39,990 bases of DNA. Origin: Actinomadura sp. 7K507 (GTDB lineage: Bacteria; Actinomycetota; Actinomycetes; Streptosporangiales; Streptosporangiaceae). The position numbers were made by a program, and so were the translations under genes. Below are positions 1-7,533 of the stretch, one piece after another. The notes under the pieces are model-generated. The model was not told the origin of the DNA and ran no database searches. It saw nothing but the letters and a program-made list of their open reading frames with translations. How positions within the stretch are numbered: position 1 is the first letter of the stretch; each line of letters begins with the position of its first letter. Location: assembly GCF_004348425.1 (NCBI RefSeq), contig NZ_SMKK01000069.1:1-39990 (forward strand), in the 5' to 3' direction.

Positions 1-2
1 AC

Positions 3-278
3 CCCCGCACGACCGCCCCACCCGTGCTCGCGGCCCGCCACCTGGCCGCGACGCTGACCGCCCGCGGAAACGCCAGCGTCACCCATCGCCACGGCCGAGG
101 CATCTCCCTGGTCACGATCCCCGTCACCCGCAAAGAGGAGACGAACGTTTGGATCGAACCGGGCCACGTCAGCTACATGGCCCGCACCGGCGTACGCCAC
201 CGCCGTCCCTTGGTGGACCTGCACGACGTAGCCGAAAGCCTCATCCGGGACGTCGAGATGGGACCGGCACGCCGTTGA
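3..278 (+). CDS. Small hypothetical protein, 5' end outside window
   Basis: The reading frame is open to the left edge, so the true start may lie outside; an internal GTG at 24 would give 84 residues. The product is small and basic, with no membrane segment and no motif I recognise. G/C-rich third positions support it as real coding. It ends about 20 bases before the conserved-looking N-terminus of the phosphotransferase gene that follows on the same strand, so the two may be co-transcribed. It could be a small regulatory or accessory protein of the kind common beside phosphotransferase genes in streptomycetes, but nothing in the sequence shows a function. Confidence 0.45.
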   Translation, partial: PRTTAPPVLAARHLAATLTARGNASVTHRHGRGISLVTIPVTRKEETNVWIEPGHVSYMARTGVRHRRPLVDLHDVAESLIRDVEMGPARR

Positions 279-307
279 TCTCGTCCCATCCTCCTGACTG
301 ACGGGAC

Positions 308-1261
308 CTGTACGAGTGGGCACGGGCATACGGCGACCCGGCCGCCGGGTTCTACAACGACAACATCCGGGCCGAGACCCGGGACGGGCCGGTCAACGTG
401 CGGATACCGATCCACGGCGCCGACATGATGGACCTGCGGCCTTGGCGTGAAGACCGCGTCCTCACCGCGATTGCCCCGCACGTCGCCAGTGCTCCGCGGC
501 TGCTCCACACCTCGATCGATCCGCCCTTCCAGGTGCAAGAGTTCATCGCCGACGACGTCCTCAACGACATTGCGCCGCCCGGCGCCGCCATCCCACCCCA
601 CGTCCTGGACGACGTCGTACGGCTGCTCACCCGCGTGCCCCGACTCCCCGGCACTCCCGCCGCCTGGCCAGACGACGGAGACACGACAGCCTTCGCGCGC
701 CTCCTCTCAGACCTGACGCAGCAAGTGTTCGACACCCACAGCCAGGACTACGCCGACCTCTTCGCAGCCCTGGCCGTTCCCGCTGACCCTTTGGAAGCGG
801 TGAACGACCTCTGGGACGGCCTCACCCCGCGCCCCTTCACCTGCGTCCACGCCGACCTCCACCGCCACAACATGATCATCGCCAACGGCGAGACCACGTT
901 CCTCGACTGGGAGCTCACACTCTGGGGCGACCCCGTCTACGACCTGGCCGCCCACATCCACAAGATGGCCTACCTACCGGAAGAACGGGCTGCCCTCATC
1001 GCCTGCTGGCGGGCCGCCATGCCGCCCGACCACATCACCGGCTGGCGTCAGGACCTCGACGCGTACCTAGCCCACGAACGCATCAAGTCAGCGATCGTCG
1101 ACTCCGTCCGCTACTCCCAACTCTCCAGGGGCAACGGCTCCTATCCTGAACCACAGCTCATCGAAATCCCTCACCGCCAAACTCAACGCGGCCCGCTCCG
1201 ACTGGCACATCCTGCCCCCATCGATGCTCGAACCGTCGGAAAGGCCCTAAGCCTCCAGTGA
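308..1261 (+). CDS. APH-type (aminoglycoside/choline kinase-like) phosphotransferase, probably frameshifted at the C-terminus
   Basis: The kinase signature is clear. CVHADLHRHN contains the catalytic Asp of the HxDxxxxN Brenner motif, and TFLDWE supplies the metal-binding Asp of the second motif. The substrate is unknown; family members phosphorylate antibiotics, choline or homoserine. The first ATG/GTG in frame is GTG at 398, but the frame is open back to a TGA at 299. The extra codons (DLYEWARAYGDPAAGFYND) read like protein, so the N-terminus is probably further upstream; CTG at 308 is the only start-like codon there. The C-terminal residues in the zero frame look non-coding, whereas after dropping one base in the G4 run at 1128-1131 the frame reads a coherent end (LTAKLNAARSDWHILPP) with stop at 1248-1250. 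The gene is therefore either mis-sequenced or decaying. Confidence 0.7.
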   Translation: MYEWARAYGDPAAGFYNDNIRAETRDGPVNVRIPIHGADMMDLRPWREDRVLTAIAPHVASAPRLLHTSIDPPFQVQEFIADDVLNDIAPPGAAIPPHVLDDVVRLLTRVPRLPGTPAAWPDDGDTTAFARLLSDLTQQVFDTHSQDYADLFAALAVPADPLEAVNDLWDGLTPRPFTCVHADLHRHNMIIANGETTFLDWELTLWGDPVYDLAAHIHKMAYLPEERAALIACWRAAMPPDHITGWRQDLDAYLAHERIKSAIVDSVRYSQLSRGNGSYPEPQLIEIPHRQTQRGPLRLAHPAPIDARTVGKALSLQ

Positions 1262-1334
1262 CCCTCGCCCAGGGGGCAGTGGTGTTTCTCCACCCGGAGA
1301 GCTGGGACTCATTGGTCCCTTGTGTCACAGTAGT

Positions 1335-1363
1335 CTGACAAAGAGGGTCTTGTACCGTAGACT
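1335..1363 (+). promoter_or_regulatory. Candidate sigma-70-type promoter of vsr
   Basis: CTGACA (1335-1340) and TAGACT (1358-1363) are separated by exactly 17 bp and lie just upstream of the vsr ATG at 1366. Transcription would begin at or a few bases inside the first codon, so the mRNA would be essentially leaderless, or translation would use Met20. No Shine-Dalgarno sequence precedes the ATG, which fits a leaderless message. Confidence 0.35.
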
Positions 1364-1365
1364 GT

Positions 1366-1827
1366 ATGGCTTCACGTTCGATAACAAGCTCGTGGGCGTC
1401 GAGTCCCGCGCGACGGCGCAACATGCAGGCGAACCGTTCACGGGACACCAAACCCGAACTCGAAGTTCGCCGCGCTCTCCACCGGCTCGGTCTCCGTTAT
1501 CGGGTAGCGATCGCACCAGACCCCGGCCTCCGCCGACGCGCGGACATCGTTTTCACTCGTGCTCGCGTAGCCGTCTTCATTGATGGATGCTTCTGGCACG
1601 GCTGCCCCGAGCACGGGAGATCGAGCTTTAACCACAACGCCGACTACTGGCCTTCGAAGATTGCAGCCAACGTCGCTCGCGACGCAGACACAACCGACCG
1701 CCTCCGACACGCCGGGTGGCTTGTCTTGCGCTTCTGGGAACACGAGGACACTGCCAGTGTCGTCGAGCGCATTCGACTTGCAGTCTCCGGGAATGAGAAA
1801 ATGCCCTACGCTAAGGTGGAGAAGTAG
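1366..1827 (+). CDS. vsr: Very short patch repair endonuclease (Vsr)
   Basis: Vsr nicks 5' of T in T:G mismatches formed when 5-methylcytosine deaminates, and normally accompanies a C5-cytosine methyltransferase. The 153-residue product has the family's hallmarks in order: SRDTKPEL around residue 28, the metal-binding Asp in RRRADIV (D60), and the zinc/active-site cluster FIDGCFWHGCPEH (C75, H78, C80, H83). These are followed by YWPSKIAANVARD and the C-terminal RFWEHE. Length is normal for the family. ATG 1366 is chosen because the residues before Met20 (SSWASSP) are usual in actinobacterial Vsr. The likely partner methyltransferase is the glycosylase-methyltransferase fusion at 12358-14247, on the far side of the drm-like genes. 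The gene's 3' end overlaps, on the other strand, a relic drmB tail. Confidence 0.93.
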   Translation: MASRSITSSWASSPARRRNMQANRSRDTKPELEVRRALHRLGLRYRVAIAPDPGLRRRADIVFTRARVAVFIDGCFWHGCPEHGRSSFNHNADYWPSKIAANVARDADTTDRLRHAGWLVLRFWEHEDTASVVERIRLAVSGNEKMPYAKVEK

Positions 1828-1919
1828 CCCAAGGCCGAGTCTGCGTATGTCCCGACTGCCAGACCCCGATCGAGGAATCGGTTGAACTCCTCACAGCTTG
1901 TCTCAGGAGAGCCGCACCC
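1806..1919 (-). pseudogene. Relic of a second drmB: C-terminal ~35 codons only
   Basis: Read on the minus strand, this stretch encodes SPETSCEEFNRFLDRGLAV followed by GTYADSALGYF and a stop at 1808-1806. The intact DrmB of this island ends LPETSCEEFNRFLDRGLVV, then GSLKDSGIGFF. The match is obvious but diverged, so the relic is not a fresh duplication; it comes from another drmB lineage. Upstream it runs straight into the tail of a transposase in the same frame (TAIAVNIE then GCGSPETSC), which shows a recombination or deletion junction near 1919. Its end overlaps the 3' end of vsr, suggesting that a vsr-drmB pair stood here before the present drmB arrived or was rearranged. Confidence 0.8.
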
Positions 1920-2029
1920 TTCGATATTTACGGCGATTGCGGTGAGTGTGTGTGGACGTGGGTCTTGGCCAGGCCGCGGTAGCGGCAGTCGCGAACTTGG
2001 TGGGCGTTGACGAACTCGTTGATGGTACC
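1920..2029 (-). mobile_element. C-terminal remnant of an IS1182-type transposase
   Basis: The minus strand reads GTINEFVNAHQVRDC then RYRGLAKTHVH, followed after a short frame break by TLTAIAVNIE. RYRGLAKTHxQHVLTAIAVNIERL is the familiar end of IS1182-family DDE transposases. Only this tail is present: no start, no catalytic residues and no recognisable terminal inverted repeats. It is fused at its C-terminus to the drmB relic. The element is dead and is best seen as a scar of the event that rearranged the left edge of the island. Confidence 0.65.
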
Positions 2030-2075
2030 TACGGCTCCCGGAACGGGAGCGGTAGGTGCGCAGCCAGGCGGCGGC

Positions 2076-2180
2076 TCACCAGCTCGTCTCTTTGTCGAAA
2101 GAGGCGGCCCCTTCTGCGGGCTCTCCAGCTTCACCTCGGCCACTTCCTTGCGCAGGCTGGCCAGTTCGGTGGCCACCATT
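2076..2180 (-). mobile_element. Possible IS3-type OrfA tail remnant
   Basis: The minus strand begins MVATELASLRKEVAEVKLE and, in a shifted frame, ends GAASFDKETSW and stop. This resembles the coiled-coil tail of IS3-family OrfA proteins (LRKEVAELKLE...LKKAAAFF.KE). Small deletions have broken the frame. It lies between the intact drmB stop (2198) and the IS1182-type tail, so the 1828-2197 interval is transposon debris without an intact gene. The assignment rests on a short stretch and could be wrong. Confidence 0.35.
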
Positions 2181-2197
2181 CGAGTAACGGGTCCTGA

Positions 2198-4078
2198 TCA
2201 GAAAAAGCCGATACCCGAGTCCTTGAGGGAGCCGACAACGAGGCCGCGATCGAGGAAGCGGTTGAACTCCTCGCAGGAGGTTTCGGGGAGTAGAGCGCAG
2301 GAGTGGCATGCTGCAAGGTTGCACGAGTCGGGCCCCTGGCCGGCCTGGCCGGTCTCCATGCAGATGGGATCCGTGGAGCACCATCCGGCGTCTGCGAGTG
2401 CCGCTTCCCAGACACGCTCGAGATTGCCTGGCCTGCCCATGCGTACCAGGCCGCCCATGGTCCCCTCGGCATCGCCAGCTGCCGTGTAGATCAGCAGTCC
2501 TGCCATCGGCCTTTCCTGATCGGGGTCGACGAAGAGCCTCTCCCGCAGGGATGCGGTGCTATAGCCGCACTCGAAGATGAGTTGGTTCATCAGGATGTGG
2601 GCGATCGTGTGGATGAGGATGAGCCTGGGGGAGATGTCGCGTTCGGCGGAGCCGCGGATCTGGCGAATGGCTTCATAGCGCTGTGCCAGCAACCCGGCGC
2701 GCTCTATGACCCCGGGTTCCTGCTCCCATGCTTGCAGGCGAGTTGGCTCGAGTTCGAGGTATATGCCCTCACCGTTGACGGTGTAGGCCGGAAGCCAGTC
2801 CCGGTTGGGAGCGACCTGGGAGAGGCGCAAGCGCTTCTTGCCCTCGCGGAGCTTGAGGTCTGCGGACGTCAAGCGAGTGAAGCCCCACAGGGCGCGCGTC
2901 TCACGCAAGAGTTCTACCAGCCGTACCCGGGAGAACGCCTCCGTCACGGCCGCGGTGTAGGGGCTGGTGGACCCGGTGACGACCAGTTCCGGATGGTGCA
3001 GCCCGTTGCGCAGGACCTCGTACTCGGGCCGACGCCAGTCGATCAGCGAGAGTTCATCCAGGCTGTGCTCCGAGTCGCCTTCCTCCTGCCCGAGGTATTC
3101 GGCGAGCGCCTCGCTGACCTGTTCGTCGGTGTAACTGTTCGCGATACCGTTGCTATCCATCTCGCGGAAGTCTGCGACGGTGATGCTCCCCCCGTTCCTG
3201 GCTCTGGCCAGGCTCATGCCGGAGCTGAAGCCCTGCGATCGGATGATCTTGATGAGCCTCTCGGGGGTCGAGGAAGGGCTCTGCGGCAGGTAGATGGAAC
3301 TTTCGACCAGGGGGAAGTAGACGTTGGAGGCTCCGCGCAGGCTGGCACGGAGCGGCTGGCTGCATGGCTCGGTAGCGTTGCCGAGCCATGGGCGCGCCCC
3401 GCTGCAGGGGAAATCGGCGCCGCGCTCGAGCGTGTTGGACAGCACCGTGGTCTCGCCGCCGTCGCTGGGAAGCGTGTTCATGACGCCCTCGAGCGTGCGT
3501 CGTTTTCTGCAGGTAGCGCAGGATACTTCCTGGCCAGCTAGCGAGCCGCCTCCGAGGGAACGGAGGCGGAGCGTTCCGGTGCAGGCCGGGTGCACGGCGC
3601 GGTGTACCCACTCTCGCCAGGGGAAGTCGTCGAGGTGGCCAAGCTCGCAGACCGTGACGAACGGGACCTGCGCCATGTCCGGCCCCCTGCCCCTGTCCGC
3701 ATGCTTCGGGTCAAGGCAGCGTGCTTTTCCTTCCAGGGTGAGCGGGCTCCTTTGCAGTCGCTTGCAGTAGGGACAGAAGCTCCACGTGGGGAAGCGGAGG
3801 AAGGGAACGGTGATGCCGATGTTGCTGGTCCGGGCGACGATGCCCCCGGGACCTCGGGTTGGAGGGTTGAAGTGCGGAGGGAGCCTGAAGTGGCTGGTTC
3901 TGAGCCTTCGCTGGAGCCGCCACTCATCGATACGGAACTCGCCGGGGTCGGCGCTGTCTCCCTCGAACCAGTGGTCCAGCCCTGCCGCGATCACCGAAGT
4001 GCCATCGAGGAGCACGGTCATGGCGCCGGTTCCGAACGGTGAGATCAGTTGCGATCGGCGAATGTTCCCACTTGTCAC
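2198..4078 (-). CDS. drmB: DrmB-like DISARM protein (DUF1998)
   Basis: 626 residues. The N-terminus (NIRRSQLISPFGTGAM) is typical of DrmB. Several cysteine pairs follow: FCPYC near residue 102-105, C121, and CATC near 187-190. The C-terminal DUF1998 region starts at HTIAHILMNQ (about 488) and ends in the cysteine cluster C567, C573, C586, C591, C594, C602 (CNLAACHSCALLPETSC). DrmB partners the DrmA helicase in DISARM anti-phage systems, where the pair forms a DNA-loading complex; the cysteines probably bind metal. GTG 4078 is chosen over a longer frame because it makes a GTGA overlap with the drmA stop, is preceded by a purine-rich GAGGAGCGAGG, and matches the family N-terminus. It is the last gene of the left arm; no DrmC phospholipase-D nuclease follows. 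Confidence 0.9.
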   Translation of the reverse strand: MTSGNIRRSQLISPFGTGAMTVLLDGTSVIAAGLDHWFEGDSADPGEFRIDEWRLQRRLRTSHFRLPPHFNPPTRGPGGIVARTSNIGITVPFLRFPTWSFCPYCKRLQRSPLTLEGKARCLDPKHADRGRGPDMAQVPFVTVCELGHLDDFPWREWVHRAVHPACTGTLRLRSLGGGSLAGQEVSCATCRKRRTLEGVMNTLPSDGGETTVLSNTLERGADFPCSGARPWLGNATEPCSQPLRASLRGASNVYFPLVESSIYLPQSPSSTPERLIKIIRSQGFSSGMSLARARNGGSITVADFREMDSNGIANSYTDEQVSEALAEYLGQEEGDSEHSLDELSLIDWRRPEYEVLRNGLHHPELVVTGSTSPYTAAVTEAFSRVRLVELLRETRALWGFTRLTSADLKLREGKKRLRLSQVAPNRDWLPAYTVNGEGIYLELEPTRLQAWEQEPGVIERAGLLAQRYEAIRQIRGSAERDISPRLILIHTIAHILMNQLIFECGYSTASLRERLFVDPDQERPMAGLLIYTAAGDAEGTMGGLVRMGRPGNLERVWEAALADAGWCSTDPICMETGQAGQGPDSCNLAACHSCALLPETSCEEFNRFLDRGLVVGSLKDSGIGFF

Positions 4079-7000
4079 GGCGTGCCTCGCTCCTCGTTCT
4101 GGTTGTACGAGCGGGTGATAGCAGCCTTGCAATCCGCGTCGACATTTCGCATGGAGTTAGGTACTTCCCAGGTCACATCCACCTGGCCCGGGGGCGGAGT
4201 GCCGGCATACCTCATCAGCCCGTTGAGCCGGTTAAGCGGGTCACCACTCCTGGCATTCGCGTCCCACTCGCTGCGTTCCCACCGCTCCCACTCGTCCAGC
4301 CGCTCCTCGATGACCCGTTCGGCCTTATCCGCTTCCTTGGGGTCGACCTCGCGCGCGCGCTCGAGCAGGATTTCGGCAGCGTCGGTGGCGAGGTCCGAAG
4401 GGAAGGGCCAGGGGAGGAGATCGCTGGGACCGGCCAGGCGGACGTACGAGACCATCGCGGCATGGAGTGCCCGCTTCATCACGGGTAGCGCGAACGGCGT
4501 AACGCTGGTCGGCTCTACCTGCGCGTACAGGCGCTCGTGGTAGGTACGGAAGCGCTCGTAGTGGGAACGATCCCTGGGCTTGGCCGCGCCGTAGAGGCTG
4601 ACCACGAGGCCCGGCCGTTCGGCCCATCGCCGTCCCACGCGGCCCGAGACCTGGATGTACTGGGCCGTCGTCTTGGGCTGGCCGACGATCGCCATGAGGG
4701 AGAGCCGGTCGATGTCCACCCCAACTTCGATGATGTTGGATGCCAGGCATATATCGACGGGGACCTGCTCCTCCCCGTAGGAGGCAGAGAGTTCCTCGAT
4801 CGCTCGGGGGATCTCGTCGTTCCGCCGTCGGCTGGTCAGTTCCATGATGTTGCGAGGAAAGCGGTTCCTATCGAACCCGTCGCGCTTGCGGAGCCCCACC
4901 AGGTAGTCGGGGATGTCGGCTTGCAGCAGCGAGAGCGAGTTGCCGAGCTCGCGAAGGCTGTTGAAGAACCAGAGGCTGGTCCACCACGGGTCTCGCTGCT
5001 CCTCGGCCAGGGTGGTCGGTGCCTGGAGCAGAGCGCTCGCCACTCTTACCTGGACGCTCTGCATCGACCCCAGCGCGGGAGCATGCACGCCGATGTACCG
5101 GCGGCCAGGCAGGAACTGGCCGTCAGGATCGCGGGCCCATACGGCGAAGAACGAGTCGCTGGCATCCAGCCCGGGGGGCGGGAAGAGCGCGACGTCGTTC
5201 CTCGCGTAGACCGCGGCCACCTGTTCCCGGTAGCGGCGGATCGTCGCGGTGGATGAGACGATCTTCGGCTTCGCCGGCTCGTCCGGGCGGTAGTCGGTGC
5301 ACAGGGTCTCGATCACGCTCTCGTACAGGCCGACCATCGAGCCGAGGGGGCCGGAGATGAGGTGGAACTCGTCCTGGATGATCAGCCCCGGAGGCGAGAC
5401 CGCCTGGTTGCCGAGGTTGTCCAGCCCGAAGAGCGCGCGGGAGCGCGGCTGCCAGGCCATGGTCGCGAACTTGTCCACCGTACCGATGATCATCGATGGC
5501 GGCGCCTCGTAGATCGCTTCATCGACCACCATCGTGGGGAGCCCTCCGTGGAACGGGCATCGGTCGTCCGGGCAGTGGAGGGTGACCCGGTCGTGATGCT
5601 TGCGGTACCCCGGGATGATGCGAGGGGGCCTGCGCCCCTTCCTGCTCCGCCCCCCGCTGCCCTGCTGCTTCTCGGGAGGGCCCATCTTCGCGGCGCACCA
5701 CGGGCACCGCAGTAGCAGGAAGTCGTTGGGCGCGGTAGCGGGTTTGGAAGCGAGCTGATCCCACGACCTGACCGCTTGCTGGTGGCTATTAGGGGTAGTT
5801 GCGCTGCCGAGCCATACGCCGATGCTGTACGGCTCGGTGCCGAGGTCCCCGCGCTGCTTGCGGATGTCTTCCATGGCACAGATCAGCGATGCGGCGCGCG
5901 AGAACTGCTGGGCAGTCAGGAGCCGGAGCGTGTAGCGCATGATGACTTCGGTCCCGGCGTCCGAGGCATCGCGCAGGCGGCGCAGGAACATCGAGAATGC
6001 AGCGACCGCCAGGTAGGCCTCGGTCTTGCCGCCGCCGGTCGGGAAGAAGATGAGCTCGACGGTCTCCCGGTCATGGCTTGCCGGATCGGCGACCGATTCG
6101 GCGACGGCTAGCAGGAACGCGATCTGGAACGGGCGCCAGTTACCGCGCCCCGCTGGCACCTCGCCCGCGGGCAACTCTCCAGCCACGTGGACGGTTCCTG
6201 CCGCGTCGACGGTGGTATCTCGCACCGGCACGGCCGATCGGGCCTGCTGGGCGAGCATCGCCGCGTTCGCGAGCCGGAAGGCAAGGGCGACATCGGGCTC
6301 CTCGCGTATGAGTTCCCAGCCGCGCCGCATCCGCTCCAGCGCCTTCTCGCACTCGTTCAGGTGGCGCTCGGCAGCCGGACGGTGCTTCCCAGGAAGTTCG
6401 AGATGGTCCTTCCTGCGCTGCAGGATCCATTCCTCATAGCCCGCGATCAGCCTCTGAATCTGGCTGCCGGCTTCGCCCAGCGAATCCGGGCTGGCAAGTG
6501 CTCGCATGCTGACCGATAGCCGCCCACCCTCGGGCAGCTCGATGTCGGGGGTGATACTGGGGGCCTCGAACGAGGGTAGGCAAACGGCCCTGGCGTGCTG
6601 GATTGATTCCGCGGGCTCGCGCTCCCAGTCGGCGGCGCATCCGTGCCCGAGCGCGAACGTCTGGTGGCGCCTGTAGAGGAGGGCGCTGGACTGCTCCTCC
6701 TCGGTGAGCTCTCGCATCCCGTAGCGCTCGGGATAGGGGAGGAACGCAGCGCCGTCCCCGGCCCGGACTTCGAATGCTGCCTGGAAGAGCGAGGCTCTGT
6801 CCCGGCTACCCGACGACCGGTTGGTGATCGTGATAGTGATCAGCTGGTCACCCCTGACCATCCGGCTGAAGGCGCAGACCTCGATATCCAGCCCGTCTCC
6901 GTTCTCGATCGCAGGATCCTCGGGGAGGGCCCGGCGGCGCTCGTTCCCGGAGACTGCGAGGGCTCCAGCAGGGAAGACCGCACGGACAGCCACCCGCTTG

Positions 7001-7533
7001 CGGACCCACCACTCACGCTCGCGGTCGGCGATCGTGACGGGGAACGAGCGGTAGCGACCGAACTCGGCCGTCACGATGATCTGGGATCCGGTCGGTATGG
7101 AGCCGCGCAGCGAGAGGCCTAGCGTGCTCGGCAGCCGGACGTTCGCCAGGCGCAGGTCGAGATCATCGTCCTGCTCCGCCTCGGCCTGGCGAGAGATCCT
7201 CTCTCGCTTCTTCCCGATCTCGGCATCCTCGATCACGGGCGCGGTGATCTCATCCGAGGCATCCAGTCCCGGGGCCTCGGCACGCTCCTCAGCGGGCTGG
7301 CCGACAGGGAATAGTACGCCGACCCCGAACCTGCGCGATGGCGCGGTCTCGGTAAGGATCTCCTGGCCAGTCGCGGCATCGTGCCAGACGCCTCGCGCTT
7401 CCTCCCAGCTGGCGAAGCTGACTGCCCTGGAGAGGTCGAGGGGGCGACCGGACCTTTCGGGAGCGGGGCCTACCAGTTCCCGAACGAGCTCTCCATGCAC
7501 CCTCTCCCGGGAATCATGGAATGTCTGGTTCAT
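4075..7533 (-). CDS. drmA: DrmA-like SF2 helicase of DISARM
   Basis: 1152 residues. The SF2 motifs are in order: Walker A PTGGGKTE at about 498-505, Walker B variant IIQDEFHL (DEFH, 721-724), motif III SSTAT near 760, ASNIIEVGVDIDRL near 931, and QVSGRVGRR (961-969). A zinc-ribbon-like insert sits between motifs I and II (CPWC about 610-613 and C654, C659). The N-terminal 480 residues are unique to the family. DrmA-type helicases act with DrmB on invading DNA. ATG 7533 overlaps the preceding stop as ATGA and has GGGAGAAG upstream; its own stop overlaps the drmB start. This translational coupling argues for a stable complex. Druantia DruE also carries DUF1998, but there helicase and DUF1998 are one protein; here they are separate, as in DISARM. 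Confidence 0.9.
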   Translation of the reverse strand: MNQTFHDSRERVHGELVRELVGPAPERSGRPLDLSRAVSFASWEEARGVWHDAATGQEILTETAPSRRFGVGVLFPVGQPAEERAEAPGLDASDEITAPVIEDAEIGKKRERISRQAEAEQDDDLDLRLANVRLPSTLGLSLRGSIPTGSQIIVTAEFGRYRSFPVTIADREREWWVRKRVAVRAVFPAGALAVSGNERRRALPEDPAIENGDGLDIEVCAFSRMVRGDQLITITITNRSSGSRDRASLFQAAFEVRAGDGAAFLPYPERYGMRELTEEEQSSALLYRRHQTFALGHGCAADWEREPAESIQHARAVCLPSFEAPSITPDIELPEGGRLSVSMRALASPDSLGEAGSQIQRLIAGYEEWILQRRKDHLELPGKHRPAAERHLNECEKALERMRRGWELIREEPDVALAFRLANAAMLAQQARSAVPVRDTTVDAAGTVHVAGELPAGEVPAGRGNWRPFQIAFLLAVAESVADPASHDRETVELIFFPTGGGKTEAYLAVAAFSMFLRRLRDASDAGTEVIMRYTLRLLTAQQFSRAASLICAMEDIRKQRGDLGTEPYSIGVWLGSATTPNSHQQAVRSWDQLASKPATAPNDFLLLRCPWCAAKMGPPEKQQGSGGRSRKGRRPPRIIPGYRKHHDRVTLHCPDDRCPFHGGLPTMVVDEAIYEAPPSMIIGTVDKFATMAWQPRSRALFGLDNLGNQAVSPPGLIIQDEFHLISGPLGSMVGLYESVIETLCTDYRPDEPAKPKIVSSTATIRRYREQVAAVYARNDVALFPPPGLDASDSFFAVWARDPDGQFLPGRRYIGVHAPALGSMQSVQVRVASALLQAPTTLAEEQRDPWWTSLWFFNSLRELGNSLSLLQADIPDYLVGLRKRDGFDRNRFPRNIMELTSRRRNDEIPRAIEELSASYGEEQVPVDICLASNIIEVGVDIDRLSLMAIVGQPKTTAQYIQVSGRVGRRWAERPGLVVSLYGAAKPRDRSHYERFRTYHERLYAQVEPTSVTPFALPVMKRALHAAMVSYVRLAGPSDLLPWPFPSDLATDAAEILLERAREVDPKEADKAERVIEERLDEWERWERSEWDANARSGDPLNRLNGLMRYAGTPPPGQVDVTWEVPNSMRNVDADCKAAITRSYNQNEERGTP

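Noticed and set aside
2303..3541. Long plus-strand frame (412 codons) opposite drmB
   Set aside because: It is a shadow of drmB: no family signature, and the minus-strand frame has DUF1998 motifs, ribosome-binding site and coupling.
2198..7533. Druantia-type system
   Set aside because: In Druantia the helicase and DUF1998 are in one very large protein (DruE); here they are two coupled genes as in DISARM.
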